Source: Aaosphaeria pasadenensis
Taxonomy: Eukaryota > Ascomycota > Dothideomycetes > Pleosporales
Direction: 5' to 3'
Length of the DNA: 64,000 nucleotides
Assembly (NCBI GenBank): GCA_022813625.1
Contig: JAKLMB010000004.1
Span: forward strand, 186,001-250,000
The notes below the pieces were generated by a model that made no database searches, was not told where the DNA came from, and saw only the letters and a list, made by a program, of their open reading frames with translations. Positions 44,569 through 56,667 of this stretch are shown piece by piece; position 1 is the stretch's first letter; each line of letters starts with the position of its first letter. Both the position numbers and the translations under genes were made by a program.

Positions 44569-45687
44569 TTTGACTTGCGTTGTGGAATGAATATTCGATT
44601 TAATCAATGCGGCTGTAGTTCTTTGTAACACATAGAGATTTATGTGTGTATTTCCCCGTACTTAATGCTCGGGGGAAGTTCCCTAGGACTCCTAACTGTT
44701 TAAGTATGGACCAATTATGGTGGACGTCAAGCCAAATTCTATAAGAGCAACTCTGACACGCCACCATTAATGAACACAGGCTTGATCTTACGATGTAAAG
44801 CAGATCAAAGACTAGATCTTTGTTTCTCTGCACAACTGACTAATAGATATCCAGTGATTATTGAATCTTCATGGAGGCAGTCATATCTTCTCATATCTAT
44901 CCTTTCGATAGGTGGGTCACCCTCGCTTGCTTTGAGGTTAGAACGAGTCGTATGTACGAATCATCGGATGGGTCGAGAGATTGACATCTGCCGGGACCGG
45001 AACTGTTATGATTACCTCACTGGGATTAGCTTGATGGAGCGCGCTCGTCCGATCTGATGATAGGATGTCCCGTGTGCTTCTTTTGAGGCCGATACGTCTA
45101 TCTCCGCAGTGCCGCCGAGCGGGAAAAAGGGTTATTGTTGTTCAGAGTGGTGGAAGTATACGAAATGCCACCTTCGAACTAAAATTTAGAACAAAGTGTC
45201 CCTGGTTTATCGATACCGCTCCAATAAAGAAGATACCCAGGGCTGGTGGAAACTTGAGGTCGAGTCAAGCCATCCCGCGGAGCAAGCTTCGAGTGACTCG
45301 GGACCACTTCGATTAGCTCGACAACTGTTATTTCTACTTAAAAAGGCATAGCTAGAGTGGCCCCGATAATCGCCCTGTCTCGTACACCCATGAATAAGGC
45401 CGGCAGGCCTCCGCAAGCACCATGATCCCCAGATTGTAGAGCATTGAACAGTTCGCTTCCGACTCCCGAGCGCACGCGAGCGGTGGGTCCTCGAGATAAG
45501 CAGGGCGGAGAAAGGTTAAGGGTGCTTGGATGGGGATTGACGAGGACTAGAGCCTTGGGTATCATATCTCTCCTGTGTTGTATATATAATGACGCTGCGT
45601 TTCTCTCTCCGACGGAGCGTCTAGCAACTGCCGGCAAGACTCTTTGAGCTCATTTCACTTTGGCACACCAGCCGCACAAACGCCGTC
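44569..45687. promoter_or_regulatory. Divergent promoter region of FAD oxidase and transporter
   Basis: 1119 bp separate the two start codons. A TATATATAA box lies at 45581-45589, about 100 bp before the transporter ATG. No gene is supported inside. Confidence 0.45.
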
Positions 45688-47468
45688 ATGTCACATCTAG
45701 ACGCTGCTCCACCAAATACTCACGCTGGCGGTAATGACGATGCTTTGGAGACCAAGGGTGCAAACCCTATGGTCGCACCATACCACAGCGGGAATGTTAC
45801 CGATGAGAGAATCGATATGACGGCCTACGAGAACAGCGTCCCGCGGTGGAAGAGGATCTATCAGAACAGTTTTACACAGATGGTATTGCTTAGTATACAG
45901 GCATTCTGTGGTCCGGCTATGGCTGATGCCATTGCTGGCCTTGTGAGGAACCCCATCGGCGCTGAGCTCCAATTAAATTCACACTAACGAAACGATAGGG
46001 TGGAGGAGGTTTGGCTACCCCACAAACTTCTAACATTGCTGTTGCTATCAACTATGCCATGCTTGCACTCGGTAACTTGACCCCATGAACGTATGCCATC
46101 GAATGAAAGCTAATGAATCAGTGTGTCTCTGCGGTGGTCCCATTGTCAACAAATTGGGAACGAAATGGGCTTTGGTAATCGGAGCAATGTCCTTCCCTAT
46201 CCGAGGGTCTTCATACTATGTCAATAGTAAATTCGGCGTCCAGTGGTACTTGATTCTCGGCGGCTTCTTCACTGGAATCGGTTCTGGGGCATGGTATGTC
46301 GCCGAGTCCGGCTCGATCATGAGCCTGGCACCATCCGGGTCTCGAGGAAAGTATTTGGCTTTCTGGATTGTGGCACGCAACCTTGGTCAGCTTGTTGGTG
46401 GTGCAATCAAGTGAGTCTATCGAGTCGCGATATAGGTTGTTGTAGCTTTGCTGATCCAGAGATAGCCTGTCAAAGAACCACAAGAAGGGAGCTGTCGGCG
46501 GCGTGAGCCCCGATACGTACGTTGCTTTCTTGATAATCGAATGCATGGCTCTTCCATTCGCGTTCCTCATCTCACCGCTCGATCGAGTCGTCCGATCCGA
46601 TGGAACCCGCATCCTCATGTCTGAGAAGTTGTCGACCAAACAGGAATTCAAGCGTATTCGGTTCACAATGACTTCTAAACTCATTGTACTGTCCGCGCTC
46701 TGGGCCATCTGGTCTTTCTTCTATTCCGGTACATGGTCCACATATCTTGGAACATACTTCTCTGTTCGTGCTCGGGCGCTTTCCTCACTAATCTCCCCAT
46801 TCTTCTGTATCGTTGGATGCTTTGGCCTTGGCTTCATTCTCGATATGAAAAACATGAGCCAGCGACGCCGAGCCCAGATAGGCCTTTTCACTGTAGTGAT
46901 CCTGAATCTCGGTGTATACATCTGGTCCATCGTCATGCAGGTCCGCTTTAACGAGCACAAACCTGGCAAGATCGACTGGGACGATTCGCTCTATGCGAAG
47001 TCCTTCCTCCCATACTTCTTCGTCCAAACTACCGGTCCTCTCTCACAATCGTACATGTATTGGCTCCTGTCTTCCTTCGCCACGGACGTACAGTCAAACG
47101 TCCGAAATGGCGCTGCTTTCCGGTAAGATTCGACCCATGTATCAAACAGTCGGCTCATACTGACATCGAACAGCTGTCTCGAGGCCGTCGGTCAGGCCAT
47201 TTCTTATGGAATGAATACGCAGATCAAAACCAGCCCACTGATCGGATTGTAAGTCTGGTGATAATTAAGGCCATCCCGAGTATGTGACTGACAAACTTCT
47301 AGCTGTGTAACGTTCGGTTTGATGGGTGCGGCGCTTTATCCCATGTTAGTCCTAGTCAATCAAACTCCAGACCGCATTCCAGCAGATGTAATCGCCGAGG
47401 AGCAGGAGGCCGCCGAGGGCAAGGGTGTGGGAAGGACGGTAGTTGACGCCGATACTAAAGGCGCTTGA
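45688..47468 (+). CDS. UNC93-like major-facilitator membrane transporter (DUF895)
   Basis: Six exons (45688-45942, 45999-46071, 46122-46410, 46466-47122, 47174-47248, 47303-47468) splice in phase to 504 residues. After a ~60-residue polar N-terminus come about eleven hydrophobic spans, beginning with MVLLSIQAFCGPAMADAIAG. LGGGGLATPQTSN, GGFFTGIGSGAWYVAESGS and LAFWIVARNLGQLVGGAI are the conserved blocks of the fungal UNC93/DUF895 family. The family belongs to the MFS superfamily; ion or solute transport is assumed and the substrate is unknown. The C-terminus is polar. Its place between an FAD amine oxidase and a Zn2Cys6 regulator suggests uptake of the oxidase's substrate or export of a product, which is inference. 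Confidence 0.92.
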
Positions 47469-48021
47469 TCTGCCTATCTGAATGTTTCCAGAGTGGTGGG
47501 ATCTAGCCATGTAGTCTGTCCTGCAAATTCTGCGTTGTGGAAGTTCTCTACAGATCCTAGACCGCTATCAATATTCAACTTCCAACTGTCACGTATTGGA
47601 CTGAAATAGAAGGAGCGCCATGTGATGTCATGGGGAGACCATAATATACTCCGCTTCCTCGATACCCTGCATATGCTCTTGTGGAGTGTTCGAGGGCATG
47701 CCGAAGTCTAGCCATTAGAGAAAAATTGGCCGCATCATAGAACATGGATTGTCCGGGGTATTGATACGAATGCGGGTTTTAGATGGGCGCTGGATATACA
47801 AAGTGAATGTATCCTATTCCGTCTTTGGAAGCCCCAATAGTTCCGCGGAATGATTACTTCGCGATACTCCGGACTTGTCAGGTATGGATCAAGTAGTTAG
47901 CCACTCGTGCTCCGACTGCAGGATGTGGGTCGGTAGATCATGGCGGTTGAGTTACCCCAGTCTGCTACTGCTCGAATATCTAAAAGTGGGGAGGTTTCAG
48001 AGGCTCATCCGTTGACGAGTT
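47469..48021. other. Tail-to-tail intergenic region
   Basis: It contains the 3' ends of the transporter and the regulator. No further feature seen. Confidence 0.5.
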
Positions 48022-49539
48022 TTACGCGAGATCGACTTCTCTGCCTCGCCTTCTTCGGATTACTGAGATACAGTCTACCTTCTCCATCCCATCTTGTCCG
48101 CCTATGACCGACTCAAGATCTTTGCAAGCCCAAACATCCTCAATATCTGCCATAAGTTTTCGCATCACTGGGAATTTCCTCGATTCAAACATAGCTGCTA
48201 GCCGGTCCCGGACAAATTGACGCTGTGCCACATCGATAGCCTCGCAACCTGCGGTGAAAATTGGCCAAATGTGAGAAGATATAAGGGCTGACGAGACGTC
48301 GACTTGGGCAAGATAGCTAAGGCATTGCTGCACGTGATGTAGCGTGATTGGATTTGGTGCCCCGATGCCGTGCCATATGCGATACAAATAGATGAAGGCA
48401 GCATGACGGTAGGCTTCGGCAGTGGCCGAAATGTCCTTCGAATTGTTGTCGTTATGATCCGGTGCAGCTGATAAGTCCAGCGAGCTGAGGGTTTGTTCGA
48501 GCCCAGAGCCTATGACTGAAAAACGGGCAAAACTGGTTGGGTCCTTTGAAATAGTACCTCCATGCCTTGCAATATCTTGCAGCTCACTGATACCGGCAAC
48601 AATATGGAGTACTCTGGCGATGCCTTTCATGCTACTGATGCCTTCAACGGCATCAAAATCTGCTCCGTGGTTGATAAAAGGACTCGAGCTGCGAGATACA
48701 GACGACAAGATGTCGTGATAGGCGAAAAGACTTAATAAAAATCGCACACTAGGAGACTTGCTCCAGAGAGCGATATCACCACGCTTCTGGGCCAACATGG
48801 CCTTAGCACCGACTAAATGATTTACCACGCTTGGAGCGGCATCGCCTTCGCCGAAAAGGCGCATAGAAACCTGCATCATCAAGACAGTAGCAAGAGCTGG
48901 TTCAGCAGAGGAATCTTCTGGGATTTGGATAAGGCGCTGGAGTTGTCGGATCGCATCCCGTTGATGACGATAAGCATCCAATTTCAGGAACCCGTCACCC
49001 GAAACAAGTGCAAGGTGGTGTGCCGCCATTGAAAGAACAGTCGACCTTAACGCCCCCGGACTATATGCCATGGCAGTTAGATGTATCTGGTAAGGGCTTT
49101 TCGCCTGATTCCCCGGAGTGACTGATATCAGCGTTGACAGCTGCTCCACCCAATACTGCAACAACCGCTTGTCGCCAGTAGACAAGTCAGGGGTCATCGT
49201 AGGCGTGATGATCATTGGAACTATGTCTGTTGCGCGAGGCCATTCAGGACTTGGAGACCAGTCAACCATGTCAAGTGTAGCCGGGGCCGATGTTATGCTA
49301 GACGTTGATAAAGGACTTGATGCCTGTGGATGCTCCACAGACCTCGCTCTGCCGCTCCTTTGGCGTTTGCCAGGTGCTGGTTGGGCAGTAGTATTTTTCC
49401 ATTTCAACTTAATACCATAGCCTTTACATGTGATGTTCAGTCGAGTGCATCTTCCACAGAAAGGTTTCTTTTCGTCGCATTTGTACCCAGATTCGCGGCA
49501 GGTCCAGCAGCCGGTTCTTGTCCTTGTGTGAGGTGCCAT
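48022..49539 (-). CDS. Zn2Cys6 transcription factor
   Basis: An intronless 505-residue protein. The zinc cluster is at the N-terminus with Cys 11, 14, 21, 28, 31 and 38 (C-x2-C-x6-C-x6-C-x2-C-x6-C). The segment between the second and third cysteines, RESGYK, has fewer basic residues than the usual RRRKxK. The rest is a fungal-specific regulatory region with many helices (LLQYWVEQLSTLISVTPGNQ, VLSMAAHHLALVSGDG, LATVLMMQVSMRLFGEGDA, HAAFIYLYRIWHGIG). This C-terminal pattern is shared by many mould regulators of catabolic or stress genes. The neighbouring transporter and FAD oxidase are possible targets; that is inference from location only. The start ATG at 49539 is directly before the cluster. 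Confidence 0.92.
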   Translation of the reverse strand: MAPHTRTRTGCWTCRESGYKCDEKKPFCGRCTRLNITCKGYGIKLKWKNTTAQPAPGKRQRSGRARSVEHPQASSPLSTSSITSAPATLDMVDWSPSPEWPRATDIVPMIITPTMTPDLSTGDKRLLQYWVEQLSTLISVTPGNQAKSPYQIHLTAMAYSPGALRSTVLSMAAHHLALVSGDGFLKLDAYRHQRDAIRQLQRLIQIPEDSSAEPALATVLMMQVSMRLFGEGDAAPSVVNHLVGAKAMLAQKRGDIALWSKSPSVRFLLSLFAYHDILSSVSRSSSPFINHGADFDAVEGISSMKGIARVLHIVAGISELQDIARHGGTISKDPTSFARFSVIGSGLEQTLSSLDLSAAPDHNDNNSKDISATAEAYRHAAFIYLYRIWHGIGAPNPITLHHVQQCLSYLAQVDVSSALISSHIWPIFTAGCEAIDVAQRQFVRDRLAAMFESRKFPVMRKLMADIEDVWACKDLESVIGGQDGMEKVDCISVIRRRRGREVDLA

Positions 49540-49885
49540 AGTCGCGTGCCCACCTATGGATCATCAGGTACCATTACGAAGCATTAGCAGTCGAGTCACA
49601 TAGCGTATTTCTGTGGTACAAAACGATGATCCAGGTCGATGTACAAATGATGAGAATATTGAAGAGAGAACGAGGAATTCAGAATCGATAGTACTTACCG
49701 AAGGGCTCCAGGTTAAGCAACGCCCTTGGCCCTTTCAGCCTAGTTACGTAAACAACTAAAGCAGGCTCACCGCCTCCCTCTCCGCCTAATACTGACTGCA
49801 CAATGGACCTTCGATGGTGGGGAGTGGGGGGGTGTGAAGGTAGAACTGTTGTTTGCTTCAATAAACACTCCTTCTTCACTCAACA
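49540..49885. promoter_or_regulatory. Short divergent promoter
   Basis: 346 bp between the starts of the Zn2Cys6 gene and the parvulin gene. It must hold both promoters. No distinct site is clear. Confidence 0.45.
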
Positions 49886-50344
49886 ATGGCGCCTAAAAAC
49901 AAAGGCAAAGCGAAGGACGCATCCAAAGATGGCGGTGATAAGGGGTCTTCTGCAAAAGGCGGAAAGCTGAAACCGGCGACCAGCATCAATGTTCGACACA
50001 TACTTTGCGAGAAACACAGCAAGAAAGAGGAAGCACTGCAAAAATTGCGGGACGGGGCCAAGTTTGATGAAGTTGCAAGAGAGTTCAGCGAAGACAAGGC
50101 CAGACAAGGTAGGCGCTACCCAAAGCCTCAAATCCTCGTCTTGATGATTCGGGCTTTTCGCCGCGCTTCGGCTGACACTACGCCCAAAGGCGGTTCTTTA
50201 GGGTGGAAAACGCGTGGTTCTCTTCTCGCCGATTTCGAAAAGGTTGCATACGATCTGGAGCCAAGTACGACGGGCAACCCAAAGTTGGGCGAATGCAAAA
50301 CGAACGAGGGATATCATATCATCATGGTGGAAGGAAGAAAGTGA
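49886..50344 (+). CDS. pin4: Par14/Pin4-type parvulin peptidyl-prolyl isomerase
   Basis: Exons 49886-50108 and 50190-50344 give 125 residues, close to the ~130 of the Par14 family. The N-terminal 35 residues are Lys/Gly-rich, as in Par14. The rotamase domain starts at INVRHILCEKHSKKEEAL, continues with KFDEVAREFSEDKARQ, joins GGSLGWKTRGSLL across the intron, and ends with NEGYHIIMVEGRK. The family isomerises Xaa-Pro bonds and in mammals acts in ribosome biogenesis. The 81-bp intron is a multiple of three and has no stop, so the unspliced frame is also open (152 residues). The insert would break the Gly-Gly motif of the fold, so splicing is strongly preferred. Confidence 0.93.
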   Translation: MAPKNKGKAKDASKDGGDKGSSAKGGKLKPATSINVRHILCEKHSKKEEALQKLRDGAKFDEVAREFSEDKARQGRRYPKPQILVLMIRAFRRASADTTPKGGSLGWKTRGSLLADFEKVAYDLEPSTTGNPKLGECKTNEGYHIIMVEGRK

Positions 50345-50953
50345 TGTGATCGGAAATACATACTATAACTCTGACTGATCATACATCGCGTGCTGTAGAG
50401 ACAACCATCTAGCAAACAGCACTCCGTAGGAATCTACACGTTCTCTGGCACATGACGGTTGATAGGACCATCTCCTCGCCCTAATGACGATCTGTGCAGG
50501 CGTAACTGCACAGTTCCTATGGCAAAGGTTTATACCTATGAACTTGTCTTGATACTGTTTTATGACGATGTTTTCTGGCTAGATCAACAAGTGTCATCGT
50601 TAGAGTCGAAAGGGGTGGGGGCACAATCTATGACAAGCATCCCACGTACAATGTTTCTCCTCTAGTGTAACAATCTTCAAGCCTGAAAAAAAGAATTCTG
50701 GAGAGGGCTTCTTTCAATTGAACACGCGTTAAAACCTTTTGTGCATTTACTTTTGATCGATATGGCTGTTTCTTTACCTTGCTGGTCCATGGCGATGATT
50801 GCTATATCATGTGAGATCGCGTTCTAGCCTGCAACGCGTAGTGTCCGTGCGTCGTGTTTGCCTAATTCATAGGTGCTTAACATCGCCTCCTCGCTGCTCA
50901 TCGATTCCATTGCTCAAGTCTCTCTTCTTCTTCCTTTCTCCATTTTTTCAGCC
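50345..50953. other. Intergenic region
   Basis: 3' end of the parvulin gene and promoter of Ku80. A CTTCTTCTTCC run is just before the Ku80 ATG. No other gene. Confidence 0.5.
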
Positions 50954-53489
50954 ATGGCGCAAAAGGAAGCAACCGTATACGTGCTTGATCTGGGACGGTC
51001 AATGGGCGAGAAACGCCATGGACGAAGCAAGAGCAACCTTGATTGGGCGATGGAATATATCTGGGATAAGATCACGACCACAGTACGTTTGAGTATCTGC
51101 AAATAATTATGGACGACCAATTAATGTTCTGAAAGGTTGCCACTGGTCGCAAGACGTCGCTGGTTGGAGTCGTGGGTTATCGAACTGATGGTGCGTGCAC
51201 ATATCGACACCATTCGCGGAGAATCATCACTAAATGTATTCAGTCACGGAGCTTGACGGCGTACTAGAGGATTCAGATGGATATGACAATATCCACGTCT
51301 TCTCACGGCCCAAACAATTCCTCTTGTCGGATATTCGAGAGCTACAAGACAATATAAAGCCTAGTTCCACCAACGAAGGTGATGGTATGTCGTCAAAGCC
51401 CTATCATACTGACTATCCTGATACAAGAGCCAGTCCTTGGAGCCCTAGCAGTAGCTATTCATATGATCGACAAGGCAACAGAGGGTAAAACCAAAAAGCC
51501 TTTGAAATTTGACCGAAGAATTGTGATTATTTCAGACGGTTACGGCGAACTCGATACCAGCGATCTAGACGGATATGTATCGAAGATGAACCACGAGGAT
51601 GCGAAGTATGATTTGACGCTTCTGTGAGTTGCATTGTCGGTTTCCATTCATAAATATCGCTAATCTAGAAAAGCGGAGTTGACTTTGACGACCCTGACTA
51701 CGGATATAAAGAGGAAGACAAAGACTCAGTCAAGGTATGATTCCGATTTCAGCATTCGTAGATTCATGTGTTGATCATTCATAGGAGGAGAACGAAACTA
51801 TTCTCAAGGACTTGGTCAACAATTGTGCCGGGAACTTTGGCACGCTTGCTGTGGCCATAGACCAGCTGGATATCCCAAGGACCAAGGATACCCGTGCGGT
51901 GCCTAGCTACAAAGGTACTCTTACCCTGGGTGATATTCATAATTATGAGGCTACTCTGACCATGGATATCGAGCGCTATCCATGCACCATGATCGCCAAA
52001 CCGCCAACTGCAAGCTCCTTCGTCGTGAGGGCAGGATTGGACGATCAGGCCGGAGCAGGGCCGAGCACCCAATTGACTGCCACAGCTGCTGGAGATGCAT
52101 CTGGAGATGCACAACTACCCGGTGGCGATCTCTCAGCGGTAAGGAATCAACGCATCTACAAGGTTGAGAACCCTGAAGAGCCTGGGGAGAAAATGAATGT
52201 TGAACCCGACGAACTGGAACGAGGCTTCGAATATGGAAGGACCGCTGTCCATATCAGCGAATCAGACATGAATGTCGTCAAGCTCGAGACGGATCCAAGC
52301 TTTGAGCTACTTGGATTCGTACCCGAGGAGAAGGTATTTTGCCATTCCCTGCCACATATGTGGAAGCTTCCTTGCTGACGATTCAATGCAGTTTGAACGT
52401 TATCTTCCCATGTCTCGAACTAACTTCATTGTTCCGCAAAAGGCAAATGACCAGGCCCAGCTCGCACTTTCGTCTTTCGTGCATGCCCTCTACGAAGCTG
52501 GATGTTATGCAGTAGCACGTCTCGTGACCAAACAGTATAAACCACCAATTCTCGTTTTGCTTGTCCCACACATCAAGGGTGATTTCGAGGCACTTATTGA
52601 CGTTGAGCTTCCCTTCGAAGAAGACATACGCCGCTACAAATTTCCACCATTGGATAGAAAGCTCACGGTATCGGGGAAAGTCATTGCAGAACATAGGGAC
52701 ATACCAAACGACCGCCTCATGCAATCGATGAGTGATTATGTGGATGCTATGGATCTATCGACGTTCGATCTCGACGATGAAGGCGAACCAGACGAATACA
52801 TGAAGTTCGAAGACACGTACTCGCCTCTGCTACATCGAATCAATCACATCATTCGCTGGCGTGCTACCAATAACACGTACGATAAACTCCCAGACCCGCC
52901 ACGCATACTGACCAAATACTCGGTCCCACCCATAGATCTCATCGCGCAGGCACAAACGCATCTCGACGCTCTAAAAGAGGCGGCAGATGTCAAGAAAGTC
53001 CCTCCGAAGGTGAAGGGTCGAGGGAAACGGTCGCTCCGAGACAGAGAGAAGCCATTGAGCGGCTTAGACGTGGATGAGCTTTTGGGAAATCCCAAACGAG
53101 TGAAGATCGATTCTCAAAATCTCATTCCATCATTCAAACAGGCTCTTGCTGCGACAGATGATCTAGACGCAATCCAGTCTGCTGCGGACGACATGAGCAA
53201 GAATATTAAATCATTGATACGTACTTCTGTCGGCGAGTCGGGATATGGTCGAGCATTGGAGGCGATACGTGTGATGCGGGAAGAAATCACCGAGCTTGAG
53301 GAACCCGAAATCTACAATGCATTTATTCGGGGATTGAAGATAGACATCCTCAATGGCAGTTTACAGGGTGACAGGCGCGAAATGTGGTGGCGGATACGCG
53401 GGTCAAAGTACGGACTTATCGACCGAAAAAGGAGTTTTGCGTCTGATGTCACTGAAGAAGAGGCTGCGGAGTTTTATAAACGCTCATGA
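50954..53489 (+). CDS. ku80: Ku80 subunit of the DNA-end-binding Ku heterodimer
   Basis: Seven exons (50954-51082, 51136-51190, 51244-51384, 51428-51623, 51674-51734, 51785-52333, 52392-53489) splice in phase to 742 residues. The N-terminal vWA-like domain starts AQKEATVYVLDLGRSMGEK and includes SLVGVVGYRTD and PVLGALAVAIHMID. The Ku core follows (YPCTMIAKPP, VKLETDPSFELLGFVPEEK, FERYLPMSRTNFIVPQKA, ALYEAGCYAVARLVTKQY). The C-terminal helical region ends near FYKRS. The product binds DNA ends with Ku70, starts non-homologous end joining and acts at telomeres. The fourth exon is preceded by a 43-bp intron, the shortest I model here. An alternative acceptor two bases on would break frame. Confidence 0.95.
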
Positions 53490-55062
53490 GTGCGGCGCCC
53501 TTTTGGCACGCTACTACACTGGCTGCCAACCTCATTCTTCATCATGTTCGACAGGGAGAGGAAATCAGGAACACTGCCAGAAAGGCTCACATAACGATTG
53601 TGATATGCAATAATGGGCGAGGCATACCACCCATACATAGGCCAAGCATACTAAAACAACCTCCTTCTAATTGTAGGTGTAGTTCTACGTGATGCTGGAA
53701 ATGAGAAGAACATGCTGCGGCAAAGCCGACGATTAGAGCCTACTTTTCCGTGTGGCTTTCAGTCTTTTGTAACCAGGTATGGGTATTGCGACATCAGAGT
53801 ACTCAACCAAGGCTCAACATGCAATGGAAAGAAACTTGTGTAATTCAAAATACGAGATGTATCAACATGGGTGGCCGACTAATGTCGCCTCGAACCAGTG
53901 ACTACGCATTACACACAGTGCTGCCAGGAAACCTCGGTTAGGCACCATCGGAACTTGCGCGGACAATTGACGCCGGTGATTGGAGCTTTATGGTACCCCG
54001 GGAGCACAACAGCTATATCCAGCCTTTCGCATAGAGCAATACGGACGCGATATGTCGAGAGGTCCATCATACAACACCAGTCCTTGCAAGTGCGGGATTG
54101 TCGAAGCAGTCGTCCAATTGTGCACGCTGGCGGCCAATTTGGCAATGAAGACCATAGGCAACGGTCATACTCCGTACTTTGGGCCTGTCATGGTGAATCT
54201 GCCATGAATCATTCAATGTTTACAAACAAGTCAACCGAATATCCGCTATTGCTGCTGCCTACTGTGTACTGTGTAGGTATCGCTCGCATCGCTCAAGAAA
54301 TCCAGATATCTACTTGGACTGAAAGTGGGACTTATCTATGGGGATCCTCGCGCCCCTATGGAATCGGGTATGAACATTGTAGATCTTCCTTGACATGCGA
54401 GGAACGGCAGCAATAGCACAGTGCCCCGGCTCTTGGGTTCTAATCTGCCTGGTCTTCGGGGAGCACCTGGCATGGCGGGCCAGTATTGGCTGGTCCATGA
54501 CCTTCCTTATCCAGTTATGGCCCCGACTTTGTCGGTATCTCCAAGGTGCGGGGGCGCACAGAGCCTCCGCTAGGAGCTCAGCGAATTTGCGAACACTGCC
54601 TGTAGGAAACCAAGTACTCCGTACTTCGATTTTAGCCACTGTTTTCCCAGTCTTCGATTTTCACTGAACCTTCTGTTGAGACACAAAAGCGTGGTTCAGT
54701 ATGGAATATTGATCAACGCAAGACCTTTCGGGTTAGTCGTACTTGAGCCTACACAGTACCTGTAAGATTACAAGATTACGACAACCTCAGCTCCGCGCCA
54801 AGTTCAACGGCTCACAAACACCAAGACAAATGGCTTGTACATGCAAAGATGCAAAGATATGCCCAGAAAATGCCAAGGGGTGCAGCTTATACCTTCGATA
54901 GGAAGGTCATGATGGATGGCATCAACGACAAATGCATGGTACGAATGGCGAGTGACGGCACCTGGTCGCCACCAGCAACCATGAGTTATATAAACGGCAT
55001 GCGTCTGCCTTCAATATGGCCCTGCAGCTCTACAGGCATACTCTGCAGGTTCCATCGCAAAC
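53490..55062. other. Intergenic region
   Basis: 1.57 kb with TACTCCGTA at 54168 and 54615. Several short open frames lack any feature. The last 60 bp lead into the secreted-protein start. I see no gene. Confidence 0.45.
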
Positions 55063-56667
55063 ATGAAGTTGCTCACTATTGCGGCCGCACTCTCTTCGCT
55101 GGCTTCGGCCGCCTCCTTCAGCAAGGAGGAGTATGAGTCTGGTCAGGTCATGGCATGGATGATGGAGGCGAAGGAGGTATGCTTATCACCTTGTATCTCG
55201 TGCGAGCAAGTATACTGATACAGATAGTCTGCATGGGCCGAACAGAAGGCAGCGGGTAATTACAATAGCAGGAAATGGAACGGCTGGAACAAGCACAGAG
55301 GAGGCCGTGACAAGGTTGCTTGCAAGAATGGCTACGCAGTGGCTGTCAAGGGCGACCCTGACCAGACCTACAAGTGCAAGGACATCGTATGTGCATTCAT
55401 AGATCATGCGTGCCGAGACTGTCAGATGTACTAACTTTTACAGGACATGTACGATTTCAAGACTCATGAGGAGCTGGGCAGCCCTGAAGGTGAAGGCTCT
55501 GGCTCGTGGGGCTGGTCGCACAAGGGCCGCGACTTTTACGCAATCGGCCAGACTGATGGCACTGCTTTCATTGAGATCACCAAGCAGGGACGGATTGTGT
55601 ACCTTGGACGCCTTCCCCAGCAGTCTGTCCCAGTCATCTGGCGTGAGATCAAGACCGCTGGCAACTACCTGATTGTCGGCTCTGAGGCTGTCGATCACGG
55701 TGTCCAGATCTTCGACCTTCGCAAGCTCCTCAAGGTCAACCCTAAGAGGCCCCAAGTCTTCTCCACTACCAGGGACTTGACAGGCTTCTGGAACGAGCTC
55801 CCCATCGGGCGATCCCACAATGTGGTCGTCAACGAGGAGAAGAACTACGCCGTTGCTGTCGGCGCTCAGCCCCGTAATGACACTTGTGCTTCTGGGCTAA
55901 TTTTCATCAATATTGATGACCCCTCCAAGCCTTACTCTCCCGGATGCGCTCCTCAGGACGGATATGTGCATGATGCACAGTGCATTGTCTACCGTGGCCC
56001 CCACAAAAAGTATTTCGGACGTGATATCTGCTATGGATACAATGAAGACACCCTCACTATCTACGATGTCAGCAACAAGAACGGAAAGAACGCCTCAAGG
56101 ATCATCTCTCGTACGCCCTACGTTGGTGCTTCCTACACTCACCAGGGATGGGTTCTCGATCCCAACTGGCAAACACATCTTATCCTCGATGACGAGCTCG
56201 ATGAGGGCGAGATTAATGCCACTCGCACTGCTCCAGACAGCCCGGCCAAGGATGGATTCCCTGTAACCTACATCTTCGACATCACCAATCTTGAGAAGCC
56301 TGTGAACACTGGATACTACAAGTCTTCCGTGCGATCAGTCGACCACAACCAGTTTGTCTACAACGGCTTGGCCTACCAGTCTAATTACCAAGCTGGTCTC
56401 CGCATCCTCGACGTCAGCAGCATTCCTGAGGACCCTACTGGTGGCAGCGTGGAGGAGATTGCTTACTTCGATACTTACCCCACTGATGACAATCTTCCTG
56501 GTGGCGGCCAGGCCCTCTGGAACGGTGGCACCTGGAGCCACTACACTTTCCCCAGTGGTTGGATCGCTATCAACACCATTGATCGTGGTGTTTTCACCGT
56601 CCGTCTTAACAAGTTCCCTGGAAAGGGATACGGGAAACGATGGGTTGACAGGAGCCTCGAGGGTTGA
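55063..56667 (+). CDS. Secreted LVIVD / choice-of-anchor-B family protein
   Basis: Exons 55063-55176, 55228-55386 and 55444-56667 give 498 residues. A clear signal peptide (MKLLTIAAALSSLASAAS) starts the protein, with cleavage expected after residue ~17. The body is a repeated beta-propeller-like fold: segments such as FIEITKQGRIVYLGRLPQ, DHGVQIFDLRKLL, GLIFINIDDPSKP, TLTIYDVSN and LRILDVSSIPEDP are typical of LVIVD-repeat or choice-of-anchor-B proteins. A HxxxV-type region (RSHNVVVNEEKNYAVAVG, YVHDAQCIVY, YTHQGWVLD) matches that family, which is found in bacteria and moulds and has no known catalytic role. The second acceptor (GATAG) lies four bases after a nearby CAG; only the former keeps the frame. 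Confidence 0.9.
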
